From Cytophagales bacterium (GTDB lineage Bacteria > Bacteroidota > Bacteroidia > Cytophagales > Spirosomataceae), in contig JAAFKE010000036.1 in assembly GCA_013298215.1 (NCBI GenBank), positions 1 to 40,711 of the forward strand: a stretch of 40,711 bases of DNA, in the 5' to 3' direction. The translations under genes were made by a program, and so were the position numbers. Positions 1 to 8,157 of this stretch are shown piece after piece (within the stretch, counting starts at the first letter, position 1; the number at the start of each line of letters is the position of its first letter). Below the pieces are notes generated by a model, which worked only from the letters and a program-made list of their open reading frames with translations, ran no database searches and was not told the origin of the DNA.

Positions 1-479
1 CGGTCGGCCTCACGCACCCGATGCCCGTAGATGTGCGACCAACCCGAATAAATGCCTTTTTCGCGCAATTGTTGCTGAAAATAATCGAAACGTTGCCAGA
101 AAATCTCGTTCATCACCGTCGAGCTGTCGCCCTTGTGTTCGTCCCACGTAAACTTGTGCAGTCGCACGGCGTTGATACCGTACTTTGACCAATAATTGAC
201 CAAATCATCGGCTTTTTCTTTTTCGGGATAGCAGCCTTCGTTCCCAATGTTTACGCCCCAAAATTTGACGGGTGTACCGTCCTCAAAAACCAGCTTGTCG
301 GCCTTCATCGTTACAAAACCGTGCTTGCCAGCGGGCGCGTCGAGCCAATCGGCCAAGCCAATTTCGCCCGCTCGAAAATCGTGTTTAGATTGAAGCGGAA
401 ACCAATTTTGGGTTTGGGCGCGAAGCCCCCGCCCTCCGAAAAGTGTTAAAAGAATGAGCAAATAGACGTAATATTTCAT
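1..479 (-). CDS. Clan GH-A (GH5-like) glycoside hydrolase, N-terminal part, truncated by window edge
   Basis: The frame opens with ATG at 479 and stays open to base 1, giving about 159 codons of the N-terminus; the 3' end lies outside the window. The protein begins with a signal peptide (MKYYVYLLILLTLF, cleavage near LRAQ). The segment VKFWGVNIGNEGCYPEK followed by YGINAVRLHKF is typical of the first strands and helices of TIM-barrel glycosidases annotated as cellulase-family or GH5-like in Bacteroidota. The catalytic glutamates would lie in the missing part, so the family and substrate cannot be fixed. It starts 16 bp after the stop of the six-hairpin gene and is almost certainly the next cistron of the PUL operon. 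It is probably exported to the periplasm or cell surface to cut a backbone or side-chain linkage. GH2- or GH42-like proteins share this N-terminal look and remain possible. Confidence 0.72.
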   Translation of the reverse strand, partial: MKYYVYLLILLTLFGGRGLRAQTQNWFPLQSKHDFRAGEIGLADWLDAPAGKHGFVTMKADKLVFEDGTPVKFWGVNIGNEGCYPEKEKADDLVNYWSKYGINAVRLHKFTWDEHKGDSSTVMNEIFWQRFDYFQQQLREKGIYSGWSHIYGHRVREAD

Positions 480-495
480 ATCCTTGATTCATTTT

Positions 496-3003
496 TCAGT
501 ATTGGATTAGCACATTTTGGACGCTATTGTTCTCCATTTCAAAATTGGCATAAACGGAGTTTTCTATTTTCAAAGTAGTAAAAACCTTGTTTTTACCATT
601 CACCATGATGCGCTTTATTTGGGTATCTTGGGGCATCAATACGTGATACAAAACCCCCTGCCCGCTGCCCGTTGCTTCTATTTGAATTTGTTTTTGGGCT
701 TTTTGGTGCTTAAATTGGTACGAAACATAGCCATTGGAGGCAGGATATTTGATCGTTACCATTACCGAGTCCGACTTGCTTTCTACCCACCGGGGCGACA
801 CCACGGGCTTGTTGAACGCCTGCGTTTTTGGGGCATCTTTCACCCCCGCCAAGCCTTCTACCAATGCCGCCATCACCAACGCCGCCGACCAATTATCAGG
901 CCCACCAAACGATGGCTCTTTGACGGGAACATGATGCGGTTTCTCGGAAAGTGTAATGCCAAAAAGTGCATAAATGCCCTCATTTTCAGGAGCTTGAAAT
1001 ATCAGTTTATTGATTCTTTTCTTCGGTTCGGGGTTGTCAATGGCGCACCAACTCAGGCCCACACCTTCCGAAACCAAGTTTTTGCCGTACCATGCCACGC
1101 CCGAATAATCGGTTTTGAGTTCCGAAAACCACCAATAGGTCAGGTGTTTGTCATTCATCAAATATTGAATTTTAGAACTGCCGTCTGCATAGACAAACTT
1201 CACCGCACCCACCACGTTTTCGGAGGCAGGTTTAGATGAGGTATGCAGCAAATACACACTGCCAGCCGTGTCGTTTATCGGGACTTCCACACTTGCGGGT
1301 AGGCCCGCTTGCCGAGACACCGCCACGACGGCTTTTCGGTTGTTTGTTGTGGGGTCAATGACGTTAAATTTTACGTTGGCGAAGGTCTGTTCGCCCGTGG
1401 GTAAGTCGCGCAAATCATCGCCTTTGCGCTTGCTTCGCATCCACGTTTCTTCAATTTGGTTTTCGTTTACCCAAAAATCCATGTTGGCTAATCCATTCAA
1501 ATTCAGTGGCTTATAATTGGGTTTGGCGGGTGGCGGTGGTATGGAACCCGTGTAGGCAAAGTAGATTTTATCGCCGTGTTTTTTGCCTAAATCGTACATT
1601 CGGTTCAAAATATCCGTGCCATATTTTTCGTACCCAAACTCAAATGCGCCCCGTGCCAACTCGCCCGCTACGTGGCCACCCACGCCTCCGTTCATGTATT
1701 GCCATTTGTCGCCATGGCCGCCAAAACCGTTCTCAAAAGGCGGATAAATGGCATAAAACTCACCAGGCGAGCCCACGGGCAGGTTGTTTTTTAGGTTTTG
1801 ATAGGTTTCGATAATGGCTTTGGCTTGCAACTTGTCTATCGGCCTGTTGAGCGAATAGGTATTGGATTGGGCAATTTGTGTTTTTTCATCAACGCCCAAT
1901 TTTCTAATAACCGTGGAGTCTTCGTCAATGAAATGGCGGTAAAATTTGCCGCTCCAAGCCAGTTTGTCCAACCGTGCTTTTATTCCGTCTCCTCGTCTTC
2001 TAAATTTATCTGCATCTATCTGATTACCAGTGTATTCATTCATTTCGGCAAGCTGAAAGCAGGCATCAATGTAGCCCGTATTATCGCCAAAAAATACGCC
2101 AAACTTCGACTTTTCGGGGTCAATAATCATGCCGTTGGTTAGCCCAATATTAGGCAGGTATTCGTCTTCTACGGCAAAGTCCCACGAATCAATGGTATAA
2201 ACCCGTTTCAAGAGTTGAAAACGTTTTGACCAGCGGGCGGGGTCGTTGGGGGCATAGTCGAGGGCTTTGGCCGCCGAGGTAAGCATGGTTTTCATCCAAA
2301 CCACATCGCCGCCCGACTTCCACGCCTGATGAATCGAATTGACGTACATGTATTCGGGGTGATTTTCGGTGGGTTGGCGCACAAAAACCTTCCCGCCAAT
2401 TTTTTTAGAATAGCCCGAAAACTTGTCGCGGGTCAAGAAATAGTCGGGGTTGGACATGTATTGATAAAAACTGTAAATCATGCCGTCGGGGCGTTGGGTT
2501 TCTTTGAGTAGGTTCAAGAACTCATGCCCGTAGCCAAAGAAGTATTTTTGGCCTTTCATGGTGTGGCCGTGGTCGAGTATCCAGGGTACGAAATAACGGT
2601 ATTTTTTCTCGTTCCAAGTGGCCGTGCCGTTTTCGGCCTCTCGGCTGTTCATGCCTTTGTAACACATATCAAAAAGCTGTTTGTAGAGGCCTCCGCCGTC
2701 GTCAATATCAGTTTTGGTCGCAACATCAAAACTTGCTACCAGCGTTTTTTTGCCTTTGGCATCCGTACTATTTACGGTATGTTTGCCCAATGTTCCGCCC
2801 ACCGTAAAGCCAACAAGTGGCTTCTTTGAACTACTGAAATAAACCCGCCCCGCAGCATCGCTCACCGAAATAGTTTTGCCAAACTCATTGGCAATGAGCA
2901 GTTTGTCCAAAGGTTTAGCCGATTGAACGGGGGTAGAAAGTTGCTGGGCGTGGATGTTTAGGCTTACCAAACAAGCCACAAGTAGGTGTTCTAAGTGTTT
3001 CAC
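496..3003 (-). CDS. Exported six-hairpin glycosidase-like protein of the PUL
   Basis: The 835-aa product has an N-terminal signal peptide (MKHLEHLLVACLVSLNIHAQ). The central part, about residues 110-560, is rich in aromatic and acidic residues and helix-like segments such as YFVPWILDHGHTMKGQ, GDNTGYIDACFQLAEM and GGVGGHVAGELARGAFEFGY, which resembles (alpha/alpha)6-barrel glycosidases. The C-terminal 250 residues look like a beta-rich domain. I do not recognise a specific GH family and cannot assign catalytic residues with certainty. It sits 34 bp downstream of the GH30 gene and 16 bp upstream of a GH5-like gene, so it is probably co-transcribed and acts on the same glycan. The fold is inferred from sequence character only; a beta-L-arabinofuranosidase-like or unsaturated-glucuronyl-hydrolase-like activity are alternatives. 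Confidence 0.7.
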   Translation of the reverse strand: MKHLEHLLVACLVSLNIHAQQLSTPVQSAKPLDKLLIANEFGKTISVSDAAGRVYFSSSKKPLVGFTVGGTLGKHTVNSTDAKGKKTLVASFDVATKTDIDDGGGLYKQLFDMCYKGMNSREAENGTATWNEKKYRYFVPWILDHGHTMKGQKYFFGYGHEFLNLLKETQRPDGMIYSFYQYMSNPDYFLTRDKFSGYSKKIGGKVFVRQPTENHPEYMYVNSIHQAWKSGGDVVWMKTMLTSAAKALDYAPNDPARWSKRFQLLKRVYTIDSWDFAVEDEYLPNIGLTNGMIIDPEKSKFGVFFGDNTGYIDACFQLAEMNEYTGNQIDADKFRRRGDGIKARLDKLAWSGKFYRHFIDEDSTVIRKLGVDEKTQIAQSNTYSLNRPIDKLQAKAIIETYQNLKNNLPVGSPGEFYAIYPPFENGFGGHGDKWQYMNGGVGGHVAGELARGAFEFGYEKYGTDILNRMYDLGKKHGDKIYFAYTGSIPPPPAKPNYKPLNLNGLANMDFWVNENQIEETWMRSKRKGDDLRDLPTGEQTFANVKFNVIDPTTNNRKAVVAVSRQAGLPASVEVPINDTAGSVYLLHTSSKPASENVVGAVKFVYADGSSKIQYLMNDKHLTYWWFSELKTDYSGVAWYGKNLVSEGVGLSWCAIDNPEPKKRINKLIFQAPENEGIYALFGITLSEKPHHVPVKEPSFGGPDNWSAALVMAALVEGLAGVKDAPKTQAFNKPVVSPRWVESKSDSVMVTIKYPASNGYVSYQFKHQKAQKQIQIEATGSGQGVLYHVLMPQDTQIKRIMVNGKNKVFTTLKIENSVYANFEMENNSVQNVLIQY

Positions 3004-3037
3004 AAGTTTTTTCGTTGAGAATGTTCGTTTTGATGCT

Positions 3038-4690
3038 TCAATTTCCTGAATACAAGGTAGTTACGCCCTTGGATGGCACGATAAAAATACCATCTTTTTC
3101 GATGGCTTCTGCTTCTTTGGCATCGTCGTTTGCCCCCGTTTTAATGACCCGATAACTGGCCGCACCGCCCGAAACTTTCATGGCTTTGTCGCTGCTGCTG
3201 AGGTTGATGAGTACCACCGTAGAAACACCATTGTTGGTAAATGCCAACGTCAGCACGTCGCTGGCAGCACTGTTGGCCTCGACGCGTACCGCCCCAGGCC
3301 GCACGTATTTATAAAACTGCTTGCTCACATAATAGCGTTTCGATTTTTCGCCGCTGGCACTCATCAAGCTGTATTCATCTACTCGATCGGTGCTGAACGT
3401 CCAAAACACCCACGCCGACACGTTGCCAAACCGAAAAGCCGTGTACATGGCTTTGGCGAGGTCATTGGCCCCTTCGAGCGTATTTTTAAAGCCCGACGTT
3501 TCGGTCATCCAGTGTTGTTTGCCGTATTGCCCACCCCAACCGTACATGGTTTCCCAGGTTCTGGCATCGGTCGAACTGGGCGCAATGCCGTCGAAAGCGT
3601 AGCCGTGCGTGGCCACAATGTCCACGTATTGCCGCGCCTCGGCATCATTGAGCGCGGGAAGCGTCATGCCGCGCACACCGTCCAGCCCCCCCACGTCTTC
3701 GGGCAAAAACAATTTGGTGGCCAGTCCTTCTTTCTTTAATCGCCTGCCGACCACTTTTATCAAATCGCGCAGGGCTTCGCCGTCATACACGCACGACTGG
3801 TAGGATTGCGAAAAACGGGGTTCGTTCTGCACGCTCAGGGCAAATAAATCAGTGCCTATTTCCCTTTTGAAAATCCGACAATAAGCCACGCACATCTCTG
3901 CAAACTCTTCGTAATTTTCTACTTTGAGCTGATTTGACGAACTATTTGGGTTGCGATTATAGGCTGGTGCCGAGTTGTTGGGTGTGCCATTGTCAATGCG
4001 GTTGTTGTGCTTCATCCACGGCGCGGGGCTCCAAACGGAGGCAATAAACTTGCGAACGCCCGCCGCGTACAAGGCTTTCAAATGCGGGATTCTTCGGGCA
4101 AAAGGTGCGTGGTGTCCGTCAATTTGTTTGTCTAAATTATACTTCGACAAGTCGGTTACGTTGGGGTCGTTGTTGTCGTTTTCAATTTCAAAACTGGTCG
4201 GAATATCCTCGCGCACAATCGTTACGCCCATGTCCGTAACAAGGTCATTCACAAAGCGTTCGGAGGTAAAAGGCCCGTTCGACCAATAGACGTTTTGCGA
4301 ACCAAACCCGCCAAAACCTTCGATGGTTTGGAAAGTTTTGCTGGCATCAATGGTAGCGGTCTGAAACTCCGTACTGATTTCTATTTTGGCATCGGTTGGC
4401 GCTGCCTTTCCGTCCGACACCGTTACGGTTATTGTGAATTTTTTGCCTGCCTCGAAAGTGGCCGTTTCTGTTTCTTTGCCCGTCTTTTTTTGGCCGTTGC
4501 CAAAATCCCAGGCGTAGGAGAGGGGGTCAAATTCCTGGTCGGAGGCCGTGGCCGTAAATTCAAACGTAAATGGGCTGACCTTCACGAGTTTTGCCGCTAC
4601 TTTCGCCAACGGCGAGGTGTTGGGCTTGGCTTCATCTTTGGGTTTGCAACCAAAAAACAAAAGGGCGAGAACTAAGATTTTGGCTTTCAT
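3038..4690 (-). CDS. PKD domain-GH30 family glycoside hydrolase, lipoprotein
   Basis: The 550-aa product starts with a lipoprotein-type signal (LALLFFGC, Cys15). A PKD/Ig-like domain spans about residues 25-108 with the hallmark LSYAWDFGNGQ. From about residue 115 it matches GH30: FQTIEGFGGFG at the barrel entry, SVWSPAPWMK at about 218-227, SVQNEP with Glu290 as the expected acid/base, and HWMTETSG with Glu397 as the expected nucleophile. The last 90 residues form the beta-sandwich usual in GH30 enzymes. Known GH30 activities include beta-glucosidase, beta-1,6-glucanase, xylanase and beta-1,6-galactanase, and the sequence alone does not choose among them. Both catalytic residues are present, so the enzyme should be active. 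It lies between the FG-GAP gene (38 bp) and the six-hairpin gene (34 bp) in one operon. The lipid anchor and PKD module suggest a surface or periplasmic membrane-tethered enzyme. Confidence 0.9.
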   Translation of the reverse strand: MKAKILVLALLFFGCKPKDEAKPNTSPLAKVAAKLVKVSPFTFEFTATASDQEFDPLSYAWDFGNGQKKTGKETETATFEAGKKFTITVTVSDGKAAPTDAKIEISTEFQTATIDASKTFQTIEGFGGFGSQNVYWSNGPFTSERFVNDLVTDMGVTIVREDIPTSFEIENDNNDPNVTDLSKYNLDKQIDGHHAPFARRIPHLKALYAAGVRKFIASVWSPAPWMKHNNRIDNGTPNNSAPAYNRNPNSSSNQLKVENYEEFAEMCVAYCRIFKREIGTDLFALSVQNEPRFSQSYQSCVYDGEALRDLIKVVGRRLKKEGLATKLFLPEDVGGLDGVRGMTLPALNDAEARQYVDIVATHGYAFDGIAPSSTDARTWETMYGWGGQYGKQHWMTETSGFKNTLEGANDLAKAMYTAFRFGNVSAWVFWTFSTDRVDEYSLMSASGEKSKRYYVSKQFYKYVRPGAVRVEANSAASDVLTLAFTNNGVSTVVLINLSSSDKAMKVSGGAASYRVIKTGANDDAKEAEAIEKDGIFIVPSKGVTTLYSGN

Positions 4691-4728
4691 GTAGTTGTCG
4701 AATTTAGTGATTAGTTATGGAGTTTATT

Positions 4729-7700
4729 TTACTCGGTTTTTACCTTTCTCGTATACACTTGTAAATCATTGTTTATGTTGCCAATAACCAATAAAACGTC
4801 TTTTTTTCGCCTCACTTCAACGGCACAACGCGCTTCTTTATCTACGCACAAACCACTATTGGTACTGGTTTGCCATTTGCCTTTTCCTTGGTTTTGGAGC
4901 AGTGTTCCAATGCCCGCATCGTACCAGCCGCTCACCGTTTCGGGCGCGTGAGAGTTGCCCAGTAGCAACAGATTATTATCAAAACTAAGTAGGGTGTTTA
5001 TGACCGAAAACTGGGCCTGCCCCCCAAACGGGTGGAACGCATATTGACGTTTGCCTTTGTTTTCTATCCAACCCGAACGAAACTCCTTTGCTTGTAATTG
5101 GTACGCGCTTTCGAGGTCTTTTTTGTTGAAAACATCCTTCATTTTGGCTTGTGCGTACAATTCATAGCTTTGGAAATATTTTTTAAGCCCTGGAATTTGC
5201 AGCAACAGCAAATCGCGGTTCACAACGGGTACTTCTTGGTTTTGTAGGTAAAAACTCATCACAGGATCCACGCGTCCGTTGCCGTCAAAATCTTTGGCAT
5301 ACATCCGAACGGGCTGTTCAATCGATGGTTTGTATTTGGTATTGAGCCCCGCGTTTCCCAACACTATATCGCTGTCGCCATCGGCATCCATGTCTTTTAT
5401 TAACAAACTTTGCCACCAACCCTCGGTGTCTGCCACCAGTATCTCTGCACTACCAAACTTTCCCTTTTTTTGGTAAACCACCGACGGCGCCATCCATTCG
5501 CCCACCCAGACAATATCCAGCCTTTGGTCTTGGTCAATATCAACCCAAGCCAGCGACGTAACCAAACCTGCCTTCGCCAAGGCGGGTGCAAGCGCAGCGG
5601 TTTTGTTCTGAAAAGAAATAGCTTTAACAGACTCATTTACAAATAAATAGCTTTGGGGCGGTAGCGGATACTGTCCTGCAATCAAGCGGCTACCGCGCAA
5701 AATATCTAAGTCGCCATCGTGGTCAAAATCACCAACCGAAACCGAGCTTCCACTAAAATCAGTGGGTGGAATGGCGTTTTTGAGGAGCTCAAATTTCCCC
5801 TTTCCGTTGTTTACGTACAGCTGGTCTTGGTACAAATCCGTCGTTCCTTCTTGGCTGCTGCCGCCACTTACCACGTACAAATCAAGATCGTCGTCGCGGT
5901 CGGCATCAAAAAAAACTGCGGCGGCGGCCTCGTACTTTTCACTACCTGCCAGGGCCACATTGGTAAAAGTACCTTTTGTGTTTTGAATAAAAATGCGGGC
6001 TATTTGCCCCACGTCTCCCGCCACAAAGAGATCGTCGAGGCCATCGTTGTTCACGTCTCCCACGGCCATACTCGGGCTCACCCGCGAAAATTTGTGGGGC
6101 AATATAGGCGTTTGATTAAAGTCATTGTACTCGTTTTCGATGTGCCGAAAACCCAGCCCAACCGCCTTGGCCACTGCGGGTTCAAATTCGGGGGTGGCCG
6201 CGTTTGTTTCAAAAATCTCACTGAATGGTTTTGTTTTATCGGCCTTGTAGCTGACAGATAAAAGGTCATTGACCTTGCTTATTTTTTCGGTTTGCTTCGT
6301 GCCGTTGGGCCAAAAAACAACCATGCTGTCGATTGTTGTGTTTGCCCCCAATCCAAAATGCTGCACAAGCTCAACCGACGAAACATACCCACGAGTTGGG
6401 TTACACTCGCGGTATTGTATTTGGCCTTTGGTATATAACTTGATCTTTGCGCCAGCGGCATCTCTGTTTCTTGGCAGCCCCGACAATTTAACGCGCAGCC
6501 AATTGTTGTTTTTGGGCAGGTTATTGGCGGTGTTTTCAAAACAAAATGCGGCATCGTCTATGTTGTTTACGACGTAGTCCAAGTCGCCGTCGTTGTCCAA
6601 ATCGGCATAAACAGCCCCGTTTGAGTAGCTGGGTTGGTTTAGTCCCCATGTTTTGGTTACGTCTTCAAACGTTAGATCACCACGGCTGCGGTAGGCGTAA
6701 TTAGAAAGTTTGATGTTGGGCAGTGTTTTCAGCTTCTTAAAAACCTCGGTAGACGATTCCTGAGCGCCACCGCTAAACATGTCTGTTTCGTGTTGCGAAG
6801 CCAAATAGGCGGTAAAATCCATGTTGGTCACGTCGCGGCGGTAGCCATTGGTAATCATCAAATCGCGCTGGCCGTCGTTGTCGTAGTCGGCAAACAACGG
6901 TGCCCACGACCAGTCGGTTTTTTCGACCCCCGAAAACTGGCTAATGTCCGAAAACAAAAACGATTTGCCCGAATCTGTTTGCATTTCACCCCGATTAAGT
7001 TGGAGCGTATTTCGCATAAATTGGGGCTGGTACCCCAGTTTTAAATCAAGTTGCATTCGGTCGTGATTAGAGCCACTTAGCATCATTTTTTGACGTTCGT
7101 TGGTTTCTGGTAGCATATCCACCACCATAATATCTGGCCGAGCATCGTTGTTAATATCGGCTATATCAACCCCCATCCCGTTGTGGGTTTGGTGTTTAAG
7201 ATAACGAGCGGCTTGGTTCGTAAAGCCACCTTTTTGGTTGTTTATCCAAACCAAATCGTTCGATAAAAAATCATTCGAGCAATAAACATCCTCCCAACCG
7301 TCGCCATTCAAGTCGCTGATAGCCAATCCTAAACCGTAGCCTTCGGTCAAAATACCAGCTTGGCGGCTCACATCGACAAACCGCTCGCCGTCGTTCCGAT
7401 ACAACCGGTCATTGCTGGGGGCTTCGCCGTTGAGTCGTTTGGGGCGGAGGGCGTTTCGGTTGTTTTTTTCGAGGGCGTTGGTCAGTACATAGCAATCCAA
7501 GTCACCATCGCGGTCGTAATCGAAAAAGGCTGCTTGGGTGCTGTACCCCATGTCGTTGAGGCCATACTGGGCGGCTTTTTCTTTAAAAACTGGAATTCCA
7601 TTCTTGTCAGGTCCCTGATTTTCAAAGAGCAGATTGGCGCGTTGGGTAGAATCTTGGACTAATCCAGCCACGCAAACGTAAATATCCTGCCAGCCGTCTT

Positions 7701-8058
7701 GGTTAATATCAACCACCGCTACGCCCGTGCACCACGCCTTCGTAGTTGTGTGGGAGCTTTCGGTGATGTCATCAAAAGATATTTTTTCGCCCCTGTTTAG
7801 ATAAAGTTTTGATGAGACTTGGTTGCCCGTAAAATATAAATCCTGAAAACCATCATTGTTAAAATCACCCACACCCACGCCGCCACCATTGTAGATATAC
7901 TCGAAACTTAAGGCGTTGAGTTGCTCGGTATCGGTGATGCGGTTGTTGAAGGCTATTTGTGTTTCCGCCGTTTTGAGCTGCCGAAAAAGCGGGTCTTCGG
8001 TATGGCAAGCCTCCATTGCCAACATACAGAATAGTAAAAAAACTTGCGCTCTCACCAA
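4729..8058 (-). CDS. Giant FG-GAP/VCBS-repeat lipoprotein with UnbV/ASPIC domain (CRTAC1-like)
   Basis: The 1109-aa product has a signal sequence ending in a variant lipobox (AMEAC, Cys18). At least ten calcium-binding FG-GAP-type loops are visible, for example DFNNDG (65-70), DINQDG (117-122), DYDRDGD (180-186), DLNGDG (249-254), DINNDA (301-306), DYDNDG (391-396) and DLDNDGD (486-492), with more in the C-terminal half. Between the two repeat blocks, about residues 533-600, lies a UnbV/ASPIC-type domain (AGAKIKLYTKG through VFWPNGTKQTEKI). These repeats normally fold as beta-propellers. No catalytic motif is recognised. The gene directly follows susD, behind a strong hairpin, and precedes the GH30 gene. 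That position usually holds SusE/F surface glycan-binding lipoproteins, so a glycan-binding or scaffold role is inferred, not shown. Confidence 0.88.
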   Translation of the reverse strand: MVRAQVFLLFCMLAMEACHTEDPLFRQLKTAETQIAFNNRITDTEQLNALSFEYIYNGGGVGVGDFNNDGFQDLYFTGNQVSSKLYLNRGEKISFDDITESSHTTTKAWCTGVAVVDINQDGWQDIYVCVAGLVQDSTQRANLLFENQGPDKNGIPVFKEKAAQYGLNDMGYSTQAAFFDYDRDGDLDCYVLTNALEKNNRNALRPKRLNGEAPSNDRLYRNDGERFVDVSRQAGILTEGYGLGLAISDLNGDGWEDVYCSNDFLSNDLVWINNQKGGFTNQAARYLKHQTHNGMGVDIADINNDARPDIMVVDMLPETNERQKMMLSGSNHDRMQLDLKLGYQPQFMRNTLQLNRGEMQTDSGKSFLFSDISQFSGVEKTDWSWAPLFADYDNDGQRDLMITNGYRRDVTNMDFTAYLASQHETDMFSGGAQESSTEVFKKLKTLPNIKLSNYAYRSRGDLTFEDVTKTWGLNQPSYSNGAVYADLDNDGDLDYVVNNIDDAAFCFENTANNLPKNNNWLRVKLSGLPRNRDAAGAKIKLYTKGQIQYRECNPTRGYVSSVELVQHFGLGANTTIDSMVVFWPNGTKQTEKISKVNDLLSVSYKADKTKPFSEIFETNAATPEFEPAVAKAVGLGFRHIENEYNDFNQTPILPHKFSRVSPSMAVGDVNNDGLDDLFVAGDVGQIARIFIQNTKGTFTNVALAGSEKYEAAAAVFFDADRDDDLDLYVVSGGSSQEGTTDLYQDQLYVNNGKGKFELLKNAIPPTDFSGSSVSVGDFDHDGDLDILRGSRLIAGQYPLPPQSYLFVNESVKAISFQNKTAALAPALAKAGLVTSLAWVDIDQDQRLDIVWVGEWMAPSVVYQKKGKFGSAEILVADTEGWWQSLLIKDMDADGDSDIVLGNAGLNTKYKPSIEQPVRMYAKDFDGNGRVDPVMSFYLQNQEVPVVNRDLLLLQIPGLKKYFQSYELYAQAKMKDVFNKKDLESAYQLQAKEFRSGWIENKGKRQYAFHPFGGQAQFSVINTLLSFDNNLLLLGNSHAPETVSGWYDAGIGTLLQNQGKGKWQTSTNSGLCVDKEARCAVEVRRKKDVLLVIGNINNDLQVYTRKVKTE

Positions 8059-8087
8059 TATCTTCGGAAGAATGTGGGTTTATACAA

Positions 8088-8121
8088 ATATCATTCCCCG
8101 CAATTTTGCGGGGAATGATAT
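8088..8121 (-). terminator. 16-bp perfect hairpin in the susD / FG-GAP gene gap
   Basis: The arms at 8088-8103 and 8106-8121 are perfect reverse complements (core CCCCGCAA / TTGCGGGG) around a TT centre. It is the longest perfect intergenic stem seen in the window. It lies 37 bp after the susD stop and 30 bp before the next start on the minus strand. On the minus-strand transcript it is followed by TTTGTATAAA, only a short U-run, so it could be a partial terminator or a 3'-end-protecting hairpin. Either would make susC/susD mRNA more abundant than the enzyme mRNA. The structure is seen directly; the function is inferred. Confidence 0.7.
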
Positions 8122-8157
8122 GGACTACTACTTTTCTATGAAAAAAATTATAATACC

